This document shows, piece by piece, positions 1-7,909 of a stretch of 64,000 nucleotides of DNA (position 1 is the first letter of the stretch; each line of letters opens with the position of its first letter). Under the pieces are notes generated by a model, which was not told where the DNA came from, did not search any database, and saw only the letters and a program-made list of their open reading frames with translations. Source of the stretch: Marivibrio sp040218065 (GTDB taxonomy: Bacteria; Pseudomonadota; Alphaproteobacteria; UBA8366; Aestuariispiraceae); assembly GCF_040218065.1 (NCBI RefSeq), contig NZ_JAVJQE010000005.1, positions 434,001 through 498,000 on the forward strand, read 5' to 3'. A program made the translations under genes and the position numbers.

Positions 1-1504
1 CCAGCCGCTCGGCGAGCATGCGGCTGACGGCCAGACCGAGGCCGGACCCCTCGCGCTTTCGCACCTGGGGATCGCGCGCCCGGGTGAAGGGATCCGTCAC
101 CAGAGGGAGTTCGGCCCGGTCGATGCCGATGCCCCGGTCGACCACCTTGACGACCACGCGTTCCCCGTCCGACGAGGGATGCGCTGCGATTCGCACGGTC
201 TGTGGGCCGTCGCTGAACTTGACCGCGTTGCTGACGAGATTGAGCAGGATCTGGCGCAGCGCGCGTCGATCCGAGTCGATCTCGTGCACGGCCGCATCGA
301 CGGCGACGGCGATCGGGCCGTCTTCGTCGCTCGCGCCGCGTCCGACGGCGAGCGTCGCGCACTCCCGAACCAGCGCCTGCAGATCGACCGGCGCCGTCGC
401 GATCTCGTAGGCGCCCGTTTCGATCCGCGACAGGTCGAGCAGGTCGTGAATGATCTCCAGCAAATGGCGCCCGCTCGCGTTGATATGCTCGACATAATGT
501 TCGTAGCGCTCGTTGCCCAAAGGCCCGAACACCTCTTCACCGATGATCTCCGAGAAGCCGATGATCGCGTTCAACGGCGTGCGCAGTTCGTGACTCATGC
601 TGGCGAGGAAGAAGCTTTTCGCCTGGTTGGCCTGCTCCGCCTGGTTCTTGGCTTCCAGGATCATCTGCTCGGCGCGCTTGCGCTCGTTGATGTCGTAGAG
701 GATCAGCACGCCGCCGCCGTCAGGCAGCCGCTCCTCCATCGCCATCGACCAGCCGCCGTCCGCGCGCCGCACCTCGACCGGCCCGTCGGGCGCGCGATGC
801 CGCTCAAGCCGCCAGGCGATATACTCTCGTTTGCTCATGCCGCGATGGGGCAGCACCACACCGCTTTCGACCGCTTCGCGAAGAATGCGCTCGAACGTGG
901 CGCCCGGTTGCGAGGCCGTCGGAAAATCGGCGTAGAGCCGCTGGAAGCTGCGATTGGCCAGCACCAGCCGATCGTCGCGGTCGAACAGGGCGAACGGCTC
1001 GCTCAGGCTGTCGATCGCCGCCGCCAGCAGACGCTGGGCGTGATCGGCCGCCTCCCGGGCGCGGAGTTCGGCGGTGACGTCCTGCCCAACCCCTCGATAG
1101 CCGAGGAACCGGCCGGTCTCGTCAAAGCGCGGCAGACCGATGATGCGGCACCAGCGGCTTTCGCCGGCGGCGTTGATCAGATGGTAGGTGAAGCCGCGGA
1201 TCGGGCGGCGCGCCGCCAGATCCTCGCGATGACGGGCGGCGACCTCCGCGGCCACCTGCTCGTCTAGCATCTCAAGGCGCGAGCGGCCGATATAGCGCGC
1301 AGGCTCGAGCCCCGCGACGGTCTCGAGGTTCGCGGAGAGATAGGTGAAGCGATGCTCGGAGTCCGTCTCCCACCGCCAGTCGTAGGCCGCCTCGATCAGC
1401 TCTTCGAACAGCGATTCCGTATGCGACAGGCGCGCGCGCAGAGAGCGGTTCTCCGCCGCCAGCGTATCTGCGGCGTCGAAATCGTCTTCGTGCTGAGCCG
1501 CCAT
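1..1504 (-). CDS. Cytoplasmic PAS sensor histidine kinase, 3' end outside window
   Basis: Starts at the ATG whose A is base 1504; 501 codons are visible and the frame runs off the left edge without a stop. The N-terminus is a short hydrophilic helix with no signal peptide or membrane segment. Two PAS-like regions follow (about residues 20-140, ending in GYRGVGQDVT, and about 150-265, with EPFALFDRDD). The HisKA H box SMSHELRTPLNAIIGF places the phospho-acceptor His near residue 306. The ATPase domain shows the N box NLVSNAVKF and G boxes GIGIDRAEL and GSGLGLAVS. It should autophosphorylate in response to a cytosolic cue; the ligand and partner regulator cannot be told, since no response regulator lies nearby. 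A C-terminal receiver domain outside the window is possible. Confidence 0.9.
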   Translation of the reverse strand, partial: MAAQHEDDFDAADTLAAENRSLRARLSHTESLFEELIEAAYDWRWETDSEHRFTYLSANLETVAGLEPARYIGRSRLEMLDEQVAAEVAARHREDLAARRPIRGFTYHLINAAGESRWCRIIGLPRFDETGRFLGYRGVGQDVTAELRAREAADHAQRLLAAAIDSLSEPFALFDRDDRLVLANRSFQRLYADFPTASQPGATFERILREAVESGVVLPHRGMSKREYIAWRLERHRAPDGPVEVRRADGGWSMAMEERLPDGGGVLILYDINERKRAEQMILEAKNQAEQANQAKSFFLASMSHELRTPLNAIIGFSEIIGEEVFGPLGNERYEHYVEHINASGRHLLEIIHDLLDLSRIETGAYEIATAPVDLQALVRECATLAVGRGASDEDGPIAVAVDAAVHEIDSDRRALRQILLNLVSNAVKFSDGPQTVRIAAHPSSDGERVVVKVVDRGIGIDRAELPLVTDPFTRARDPQVRKREGSGLGLAVSRMLAERL

Positions 1505-1624
1505 CGGATCGACGTTCCCCTCACAAGTGTCGCCACCATAGTACGCATACTTTCGGGGGAATTCGTTAATCCTTTGCGAACAACTTGCGGGTCGACGGCG
1601 TCGGGCGCGCCGACCCGCCTCCCC

Positions 1625-2800
1625 TTAGTCTTTGACGAAAAGGTCCCGGGGCACGTTCGCCAAGCACTCGCAACCGGTCTCCGTGACCCGAATCGCCTCG
1701 GAGATTTCGACGCCCCAGGTGTCGTACCAGATGCCGGGCATGACGTGGATGGTCATGTTCGGTTGCAGCACCGTGCGGTCGCCCGTGCGCAGACTCAGCG
1801 TATGCTCGCCCCAATCCGGCGGGAAGGCGCAGCCGATGGAGTAGCCCATGCGGCTGTCCTTTTCGATGCCGTATTTGGAGACGACGCCTTTCCAGGTCTG
1901 GACCACCTCTTCGCATGTGACTCCGGGTTTGATGAAATCCAGCACCGTCTCCAGCGCCTCCACCGCGCCTTTCGCGCAGTCGGTTATGTAGTCCGGCGGG
2001 TCCCCGATGAAGACGGTGCGGGCCAGCGGGCTGTGATAATGATGGCGCGCCGCGGCGAGCTCGAGGATCGTCGCCTCGCCCTCCCGGAAGGTGTCGTCGG
2101 TCCAGGTCAGATGGGGCGTCGAGGTGCCGATCCCGGTCGGCAACATCGGGCAGATCGCCGTGTAATCGCCGCCGAAGTCGCCCATGCCGCTGATCTGCGA
2201 TTGATAGATCGCCGCCGCTGCATCGCACTGGCGCACGCCCTGCGAGATGTGCGCGACGCCCACCTGCATGACCAGCTCCATCAATCGGCCGGCCTGCTTC
2301 ATGTATTGGATTTCGGTGTCAGACTTGATGTTGCGAACCCAGCGCACGATCCAGTGGCCGTTATGGAAGCTGGCGTCGGGCAGGCCGCGGGTCAGAGCGT
2401 CGTGCGCGGCGGCGGTGTAATAGTAGGCGTCCATCTCGACGCCGATGCGCTTCTTGTGCAGCCCCCGCTGGCGCAGGACGTCGGCCATGTAGTCCATCGG
2501 GTGGCGTTCGCGGGTCTGGATGTACTCGTCCGGATAGCCGATGATCGAGCTTTCGCCGAGGAAGGTGGTGACGCGCGCGCCATTGGCGTCCATCGAGCGG
2601 CCGATCCAGATCGGCTCCGGCTCTGCGAGCGCGGTGACGACCGCCTGAGGCACGTAGAAGGACCAGCCGTCATAGCCGGTCAGGTAGTTCATGTTGGCGG
2701 GATCGACGGAGATCAGGACGTCCACGCCCTCGTTTTCCATCGCGCGTTTCACCCGATCGATGCGCTCCAGATACTCGTGTTTCTCAAACGGCAAGGTCAT
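1625..2800 (-). CDS. M24-family hydrolase, ectoine hydrolase (DoeA/EutD)-like
   Basis: 391 residues, creatinase/aminopeptidase fold. The start MTLPFEKHEY at 2800 has a GAAGGG Shine-Dalgarno; an upstream in-frame ATG would add 32 unlikely residues. The N-terminal NMNYLTGYDGWSFYV and C-terminal PPDWGEHTLSLR and GDRTVLQPNMTIHVMPG blocks are those I associate with DoeA/EutD ectoine hydrolases. The metal ligands of ordinary M24 peptidases are replaced: ELAAARHHYHSPLART where Asp ligands are expected, and IHVMPGIW where the first Glu is expected. This is the creatinase-like, metal-independent state. Expected reaction: opening of the ectoine ring to N-acetyl-diaminobutyrate, or hydrolysis of a related C-N bond. 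No doeB, doeC, doeD or ectoine transporter is adjacent, so the substrate is inference. Confidence 0.85.
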   Translation of the reverse strand: MTLPFEKHEYLERIDRVKRAMENEGVDVLISVDPANMNYLTGYDGWSFYVPQAVVTALAEPEPIWIGRSMDANGARVTTFLGESSIIGYPDEYIQTRERHPMDYMADVLRQRGLHKKRIGVEMDAYYYTAAAHDALTRGLPDASFHNGHWIVRWVRNIKSDTEIQYMKQAGRLMELVMQVGVAHISQGVRQCDAAAAIYQSQISGMGDFGGDYTAICPMLPTGIGTSTPHLTWTDDTFREGEATILELAAARHHYHSPLARTVFIGDPPDYITDCAKGAVEALETVLDFIKPGVTCEEVVQTWKGVVSKYGIEKDSRMGYSIGCAFPPDWGEHTLSLRTGDRTVLQPNMTIHVMPGIWYDTWGVEISEAIRVTETGCECLANVPRDLFVKD

Positions 2801-2977
2801 GGTCGGCGAACCCTTCTGCGTCCGTACGCGGCTGTCCGGCGCCCCGGTCCGATGCGGGCCGCCGAGGGAATCGCTTGTAGGACCGCGCCCGCGCACGGCT
2901 CAAGAAAAAACGCCCGAAAGTTTCACGGAATCGTCGGGGCGCGCCGGAAAGAGTCGCGGCGCGCCCGGCGTGCAGGC

Positions 2978-3565
2978 TCAGAATCGGCCTTCCGTTCGGT
3001 TGTAGTCGAGTTCCGCGGGCGCGAGAGCGAATCCTAGGAAAATCAGAAAATTCCGGGGGCGCTGGTCTTCCGTTTTGGGAATTTCGATGCTGATTTCCTC
3101 GCGGGCGTTCACGCGAACCTTGTTGCCGGGAAAGGTGAGCCGCAACGGCAACTCCCGGCGCGACAGCACCTCACGATCCCGGTTCGTCACGGCGACGAAC
3201 AGGCGCACGTCCGAGGCGCCCTCCTCGTTGGCCGGCCCGCGTTGTCCGGCGACCAAGATCGGGAAGTTGAGTGTGATTTCCTCGTCCTCGACGGAGCAGC
3301 TTCCCGACAGATACGTCACTTCCGCCTGCAGTCGCACGTCGGTGATGTCGCGCCCGGCGCCGTCGCGGAAACGGGTCAGGCGCTCGGTGTCGGCCGGGAT
3401 GCGTATTTCCGGACAGTCGATAGCGACGTCGCGCTGCGCCGCGCAGCCGGCGACGAGCAGCAGCGCTCCCAGCATCAGCGGCCCCAGCATCAGCGGCCCG
3501 AACGACAGCGCCCCGAACGGCGGCGCGAAAGGGAAACGACGGGCGGCGGCTTGGGTGGAACGCAT
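2978..3565 (-). CDS. Hypothetical lipoprotein
   Basis: 195 residues. A basic N-terminus is followed by a hydrophobic stretch and the lipobox LLVAGC, so lipidation would occur at about Cys41. The signal region contains a short tandem duplication (FGPLMLGPLMLGAL), also visible in the DNA near 3470-3500. The mature part is hydrophilic and beta-rich, with CPEIRIPAD near the start and conserved-looking FPGNKVRVNAREEI near the end. I do not recognise a named family with certainty; similar small lipoproteins occur widely in alphaproteobacteria. It is separate from both neighbours and has no catalytic motif. Confidence 0.75.
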   Translation of the reverse strand: MRSTQAAARRFPFAPPFGALSFGPLMLGPLMLGALLLVAGCAAQRDVAIDCPEIRIPADTERLTRFRDGAGRDITDVRLQAEVTYLSGSCSVEDEEITLNFPILVAGQRGPANEEGASDVRLFVAVTNRDREVLSRRELPLRLTFPGNKVRVNAREEISIEIPKTEDQRPRNFLIFLGFALAPAELDYNRTEGRF

Positions 3566-3597
3566 GTTGGCTCTCTAACTGACGAGACGGACGATGT

Positions 3598-3837
3598 TCA
3601 GAGCTTGGCGTGGCTGCCGTCGCACAGCGGCGCCTTGTCGGTCTGCTTGCAGCCGCAGAAAAAAACGGTGCGCGACTTGTCGGCCGTGTACAGGGTCGGG
3701 GCCATGCCGGTTCCGGCGTGGCTCCCGTCGCAGAAAGGCTGTTTGGCGGACTTGCCGCAGGCGCACCAGAAGTACTTCTTCCCCTCTTCGACCTGGATCG
3801 AATAAGGCTCCTGCGCGGGGATTTCGGGCGTGGGCAT
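3598..3837 (-). CDS. Double CDGSH-type iron-sulfur protein
   Basis: 79 residues from the ATG at 3837, which has an AAAGGACGAG ribosome site; a longer in-frame start would add a low-complexity N-terminus. It contains two CDGSH modules in tandem: WCACGKSAKQPFCDGSH and FCGCKQTDKAPLCDGSH. Each supplies the three Cys and one His that hold a 2Fe-2S cluster in the mitoNEET/CDGSH family. Such small soluble bacterial proteins are thought to act in electron transfer or cluster handling, but the partner is unknown. It is monocistronic and points away from ispH, itself an iron-sulfur enzyme; functional linkage is only suggestive. Confidence 0.9.
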   Translation of the reverse strand: MPTPEIPAQEPYSIQVEEGKKYFWCACGKSAKQPFCDGSHAGTGMAPTLYTADKSRTVFFCGCKQTDKAPLCDGSHAKL

Positions 3838-4069
3838 CGGCGGCTCGTCCTTTTTGTCGCTGGCCGGGCGGGCGCGCCCTGACGGAACCGCGCGGATGCT
3901 AGCCCAGCCGGCGTTCGCGAACAAGCGACCGGGTCGGCCTGCGCGACCCGGCTGAGCGCGGCGCGCGGGCCGGCTATGGTTGACGCACGGCGCGCTTCGC
4001 GTCACCTATGTCAAGCGACGCGCGCCGGATTGACGGCGGGCGCGCCGCTTGACTGACGCGAGGCCGGCC

Positions 4070-5065
4070 ATGACCGACGCCGTTTCCGATTCCGCCGCCG
4101 GCGACGCGCCGCCCGACCGGCGCGCGCGCCCGCAACTGACGATCCTGCTGGCGGGGCCGCGCGGTTTCTGCGCGGGCGTCGACCGCGCGATTTTGATCGT
4201 CGAGAAGGCCTTGGAGAAATTCGGCGCGCCCGTCTACGTGCGCCACGAGATCGTGCACAACCGCTTCGTGGTCGAGAGCCTTGAGGCCAAGGGGGCGGTG
4301 TTCGTCAAAGAGGTCGAGGACGCGCCAGTGGACCGTCCGATCGTCTTCTCCGCCCACGGCGTTCCGAAAAGCGTTCCGGACGAGGCGCGTCAGCGCAACA
4401 TGATCTACGTCGACGCAACCTGCCCGCTGGTCAGCAAGGTCCACCGCGAGGTTGAACGTCATCACGCCCAAGGACGCACCATCGTGCTGGTCGGCCATGC
4501 CGGGCATCCGGAGGTCGAGGGCACGATGGGCCAGTTGCCGCCCGGGTCCATCCTGTTGGTGGAGAAGCCGGCCGACGTCGAGACGCTTGAGGTCGCGCCG
4601 GGCGCGCCGCTCGCCTACGCGACGCAGACGACGCTGTCGGTCGACGAGGCGGAAGCCTCGATTTCGGCCCTGAAGCGGCGGTTCCCCGACATCGCCGGGC
4701 CGAAGCAGGAGGATATCTGCTACGCCACCACCAATCGGCAGGCCTCGATGCGCGCGGTCGCGCGGCGCTCGGACGCGGTGCTTGTGTTGGGCGCGCCGAA
4801 TTCGTCCAACTCCAACCGTCTGGTCGACGTCGCCAAGGATGAAGGCGTCGACAATGCGTTGCTGATCCAGCGGGCGGCCGAGATCGACTGGTCGCGCCTG
4901 CGCGGGGTGGCGACCTTGGGCCTGAGCGCCGGCGCGTCGGCGCCCGAGGTGCTGGTCGACGAGGTGATCGAGGCCTGCCGCGCACGCTTCGACGTGACGG
5001 TCGAAGAGGAAGTCACGGCCGTCGAGACCATCGAGTTCAAATTGCCGCGCGCGCTCGTCGTCTAG
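4070..5065 (+). CDS. ispH: 4-hydroxy-3-methylbut-2-enyl diphosphate reductase
   Basis: 331 residues; catalyses the last step of the MEP isoprenoid pathway, HMBPP to IPP and DMAPP, with a 4Fe-4S cluster. The three cluster cysteines are visible in GPRGFCAGVDRAI (Cys34), DATCPLVSKVH and EDICYATTNRQ; the GHAGHPEVEGTMGQ block carries substrate-binding His and Glu. The ATG at 4070 is preferred because GAGG lies about 8 nt upstream; an upstream TTG at 4049 is possible. It is 38 nt ahead of thrB and co-directional with thrB and rnhA, a gene order common in alphaproteobacteria. Confidence 0.97.
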   Translation: MTDAVSDSAAGDAPPDRRARPQLTILLAGPRGFCAGVDRAILIVEKALEKFGAPVYVRHEIVHNRFVVESLEAKGAVFVKEVEDAPVDRPIVFSAHGVPKSVPDEARQRNMIYVDATCPLVSKVHREVERHHAQGRTIVLVGHAGHPEVEGTMGQLPPGSILLVEKPADVETLEVAPGAPLAYATQTTLSVDEAEASISALKRRFPDIAGPKQEDICYATTNRQASMRAVARRSDAVLVLGAPNSSNSNRLVDVAKDEGVDNALLIQRAAEIDWSRLRGVATLGLSAGASAPEVLVDEVIEACRARFDVTVEEEVTAVETIEFKLPRALVV

Positions 5066-5103
5066 ACGGGACGATCGGGGGCGGCGCAGGGGCGATCAGA
5101 GCT

Positions 5104-6066
5104 ATGGCGGTCTATACGGAAGTTTCCGACGAGGAGATGTCGGCCTTCATCGGCGAGTACGACATCGGCGACCTGGTCTCCGCCAAGGGCATCGCCGAAG
5201 GCGTCGAGAACTCCAACTATCTGATCCGCACCACCGTCGACAGCTACATTCTGACGCTCTACGAGAAACGGGTGCGTGAGGAGGACCTGCCGTTCTTCCT
5301 GGGGCTGATGGATCACCTCGCGGATCGCGACATCCCGTGCCCGCAGCCGATCCACGGGCGCGACGGCAAGGCCTTGCGGCGTCTCGCCGGCCGGCCGGCG
5401 GCGGTGACCTCGTTCCTGGAAGGCTTGTGGACCAAGAAGATCCGGCCGGTCCATTGCGCCGAGCTGGGAGGCGCGCTGGCGCAGCTGCACGCCGCCGGAG
5501 CCGATTTTCCGATCCGGCGGATGAACGGTCTGGGGCCGGCGGACTGGCGGCCGCTCTATCAACAGGCGGCCGCGCGCGCGCACGAGGTGGACGAGACCCT
5601 CGCGCCGCTGATCGAGGACGAGCTCGCGGCGGTCGAGCGCGCCTGGCCGGAAGATCTGCCGGCCGGCGTGATTCACGCGGATCTCTTCCCTGACAACGTC
5701 TTTTTCATCGGCGAGCGGCTCTCGGGCCTGATCGACTTCTACTTCGCCTGCAACGACTATTTCGCTTACGATCTGGCGGTCTGTCTCAACGCGTGGTGCT
5801 TCGAGCGCGACCGCAGCTTCAACATCACCAAGGCGCGCCAGCTGCTCTCGGCCTACCGGGCGGAGCGCGCGCTCTCGCAGGCCGAACTGGAAGCCCTGCC
5901 GACGCTGTGCCGCGGGGCGAGCCTGCGCTTCCTGCTGACGCGGCTTTACGATTGGCTGAATTGTCCGGCCGGGGCCTTGGTGAAACCCAAGGATCCGATG
6001 GAGTACGCCGCCTATCTCGCCTTCCACCGCCAGGTCGAGGGACCCGGCGCCTACGGCCTGGATTGA
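5104..6066 (+). CDS. thrB: Homoserine kinase (ThrB, APH-like type)
   Basis: 320 residues of the aminoglycoside-phosphotransferase-like homoserine kinase family found in proteobacteria, not the GHMP type. It phosphorylates L-homoserine with ATP in threonine synthesis. Visible are the N-terminal VYTEVSDEEM and GIAEGVENSNYLI (glycine-rich nucleotide lobe), the catalytic loop VIHADLFPDNVFF and the metal motif LIDFYFACNDYFAYDLA. Length matches the family. It lies 38 nt after ispH and 8 nt before rnhA, suggesting one transcript. Confidence 0.95.
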   Translation: MAVYTEVSDEEMSAFIGEYDIGDLVSAKGIAEGVENSNYLIRTTVDSYILTLYEKRVREEDLPFFLGLMDHLADRDIPCPQPIHGRDGKALRRLAGRPAAVTSFLEGLWTKKIRPVHCAELGGALAQLHAAGADFPIRRMNGLGPADWRPLYQQAAARAHEVDETLAPLIEDELAAVERAWPEDLPAGVIHADLFPDNVFFIGERLSGLIDFYFACNDYFAYDLAVCLNAWCFERDRSFNITKARQLLSAYRAERALSQAELEALPTLCRGASLRFLLTRLYDWLNCPAGALVKPKDPMEYAAYLAFHRQVEGPGAYGLD

Positions 6067-6074
6067 GCCGCGCG

Positions 6075-6530
6075 ATGGGCGAGGACGCCGCCGTTCCCGC
6101 AAAGGTCGAGATTTTCACGGACGGCGCATGCAGCGGCAATCCCGGCCCGGGCGGCTGGGGCGCGGTCATGCGCTACCGCGGGAGCGAGAAAGAGCTTTCC
6201 GGCGGCGAGGCGGAGACGACCAACAACCGGATGGAGTTGATGGCCGCCATCGCCGCGCTGGAGGCCTTGAAGCGCCCGTGCGACGTGGTGCTGACCACGG
6301 ACTCGAGCTATCTGCGCGACGGCATCACCGGCTGGATTCACGGCTGGCGCAAGAACGGCTGGAAGACGGCGGCTAAGAAGCCGGTGAAGAACGCGGACCT
6401 CTGGGTGCGGCTCGACGCGGCGGCCAAGCGTCATCGCGTCGACTGGCGCTGGGTCAAGGGTCACGCGGGCCACGCGGAAAATGAGCGCGCGGACGCGCTC
6501 GCCCGCGCGGCGATCCCCGGAGACGGGTGA
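6075..6530 (+). CDS. rnhA: Ribonuclease HI
   Basis: 151 residues from the ATG at 6075, 8 nt after the thrB stop. The enzyme cleaves the RNA strand of RNA/DNA hybrids. The catalytic carboxylates are in place: IFTDGACSGNPGPGGWG (first Asp), NRMELMAAI (Glu), LTTDSSYL (Asp) and the final AENERADALAR (Asp). The basic handle region GWRKNGWKTAAKKPVKNADLW is also present. A TTG at 6063 overlapping the thrB stop is an alternative start. Confidence 0.97.
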   Translation: MGEDAAVPAKVEIFTDGACSGNPGPGGWGAVMRYRGSEKELSGGEAETTNNRMELMAAIAALEALKRPCDVVLTTDSSYLRDGITGWIHGWRKNGWKTAAKKPVKNADLWVRLDAAAKRHRVDWRWVKGHAGHAENERADALARAAIPGDG

Positions 6531-6642
6531 GGGGGGCGGACAAGGCGCCCGATAAGGCGGCCGCCCGCGCGCTCAGCACCGCCGCGCAAGGAAATTGCGT
6601 CCCGCAGGCGCCCAAAACATTTTAATAAGTCTAAATCGCTCT

Positions 6643-6769
6643 TGATTTCCCGGCCGCAGATCGCACATTAGAAGCGTTCCAGAGAGCAGACCGTGGTCTC
6701 TGGCGGAAAATTTCACAGGGGCGCCCGCAGGCGTCCCTGACGTTCACCGTGAAATGGAGGAGGTTATCC
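6643..6769 (+). promoter_or_regulatory. Putative promoter and structured 5' leader of the peroxiredoxin gene
   Basis: A weak sigma-70-like pair TTGATT / ACATTA with 17-nt spacing begins near 6643. The leader holds an imperfect palindrome at 6679-6703 (CCAGAGA...TCTCTGG). Nearer the gene, a long hairpin has ATTTCAC (6710-6716) pairing with GTGAAAT (6749-6755) and AGGGGCGCC (6717-6725) pairing with GGCGTCCCT (6730-6738) through one G-U, with a CGCA loop. The Shine-Dalgarno GGAGGAGG starts at the base of this stem, so folding could affect translation. The regulatory role is inference. Confidence 0.45.
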
Positions 6770-7285
6770 ATGCTTAAAGAAGGCGATCGCATTCCCGGCG
6801 TGACGTTCCGCACCCGCGAGGACGGCAGTTGGAAGGCCGTCACGAGCGACGAGCTGTTCGACAACAAGCGCGTTGTTCTGTTTGCGCTGCCCGGGGCTTT
6901 CACCCCGACCTGCTCGTCCACGCACGTGCCCGGTTTCCTGGAGAAGAACGCGGAAGTTCGCAAGCACGGCGTCGACGACATCTACTGCCTCAGCGTCAAC
7001 GACAGCTTCGTCATGAACGCCTGGGCTAAGGAGCAGGGCGTCGACGACGAAATCAAGATGATCCCGGACGGCAACGGCGAGTTCTCCGACAAGATGGGTC
7101 AGCTGGTCGACAAGGCCGACCTCGGCTTCGGCAAGCGCAGCTGGCGCTATGCGATGGTCGTGGACAACGGGACCATCGAGAAGATGTTCGTCGAGCCGGA
7201 GAAGCCGGGCGACCCGTTCGAGGTCAGCGACGTGGACACGGTGCTCGCCTACCTGAAGGAGAAGAAGGACCAGCAGGCCGCCTAA
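6770..7285 (+). CDS. Peroxiredoxin (Prx5-like, redoxin domain)
   Basis: 171 residues starting MLKEGDRIPG at the ATG preceded by a near-perfect AGGAGG. The block LFALPGAFTPTCSSTHVPGF holds the peroxidatic Cys in the P-T-C context of Prx5/PMP20-type enzymes; the conserved Arg is in KRSWRYAMVV. It should reduce H2O2 and alkyl hydroperoxides using glutaredoxin or thioredoxin. Another Cys (DIYCLSVND) is at the position seen in bacterial Prx5 homologues. It is monocistronic, with its own leader and a strong terminator downstream. Confidence 0.95.
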   Translation: MLKEGDRIPGVTFRTREDGSWKAVTSDELFDNKRVVLFALPGAFTPTCSSTHVPGFLEKNAEVRKHGVDDIYCLSVNDSFVMNAWAKEQGVDDEIKMIPDGNGEFSDKMGQLVDKADLGFGKRSWRYAMVVDNGTIEKMFVEPEKPGDPFEVSDVDTVLAYLKEKKDQQAA

Positions 7286-7369
7286 ACCTGCCCCGTCTTT
7301 TCCGGTAGGCGGGCTTGGGCGTCCTGACGATTCCCCCCGTCGGGGCGCCCGACCCGCGCCTACAGTGAA

Positions 7370-7403
7370 AACGGCGCAACCTAAGCGGTTGCGCCGTTTT
7401 TTT
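7370..7403 (+). terminator. Rho-independent terminator after the peroxiredoxin gene
   Basis: A perfect 12-bp stem AACGGCGCAACC (7370-7381) / GGTTGCGCCGTT (7387-7398) encloses the loop TAAGC and is followed by a run of T to 7403. It lies 85 nt after the peroxiredoxin stop and insulates the LOV gene. Confidence 0.9.
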
Positions 7404-7414
7404 CGTCACAGCCG

Positions 7415-7442
7415 TTGCGAGAAAGAAATTCTTTACTAAATT
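7415..7442 (+). promoter_or_regulatory. Putative promoter with internal palindrome upstream of the LOV gene
   Basis: TTGCGA (7415-7420) and TAAATT (7437-7442) are separated by 16 nt in an AT-rich stretch. The spacer holds a perfect 13-nt inverted repeat AAAGAA-A-TTCTTT (7422-7434), a likely operator. Closely similar sequences occur at 10406-10419 and 10453-10464. Confidence 0.5.
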
Positions 7443-7489
7443 ATCCGATGGTCTTAATCCAAATGGGTGCTTAAGGGGCCGAGTCTCGG

Positions 7490-7909
7490 ATGTACACGCT
7501 TGAGGATGCGCATCGCGTGGCGACGGATGAGGAACTCGTCCGGTCGGCCTTGATCACGGATCCGAACCTGCCGGACAATCCGATCATTTACGTCTCGAAA
7601 GAGTTCGAACATCACACCGGATACAGCCCGGCTGAGGCCGTCGGGCGCAACGCGCGCTTTCTGCAGGGGGCCGAGACCGACCAAAACACCGTTCGGTTGA
7701 TCTCCGAGGCGTTGAAGGCGCGACGGCCGATCACCGTCGACATTCTGAATTATCACAAGGACGGAACCGCGTTCATCCACCGTCTGGCGATCCGGCCGAG
7801 CTTCGACGCCGAAGGGCGGCTGCAGAATTTTATCGCCGTGCAGTCCCGGGTCCCGGAGGGTTCAACCTTCCAAGGCGACGAAGGCCTGGGACTGGCGGGC
7901 GACCCGTAG
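7490..7909 (+). CDS. Short LOV-domain protein lacking the adduct cysteine
   Basis: 139 residues, essentially one LOV/PAS flavin-binding domain with short caps and no effector. Typical LOV motifs are ITDPNLPDNPIIYVS, TGYSPAEAVGRN, RFLQG, DILNYHKDG and the FIAVQ glutamine (Gln118). At the photochemical position the consensus NCRFLQ reads NARFLQ: Ala55 (codon gcg) replaces the flavin-adduct Cys. A flavin-contact Asn near position 97 reads His (FIHRLAI). The protein probably binds flavin but cannot form the usual cysteinyl adduct; redox or semiquinone signalling is possible. Its last 48 nt overlap the convergent Rieske gene. Confidence 0.9.
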   Translation: MYTLEDAHRVATDEELVRSALITDPNLPDNPIIYVSKEFEHHTGYSPAEAVGRNARFLQGAETDQNTVRLISEALKARRPITVDILNYHKDGTAFIHRLAIRPSFDAEGRLQNFIAVQSRVPEGSTFQGDEGLGLAGDP

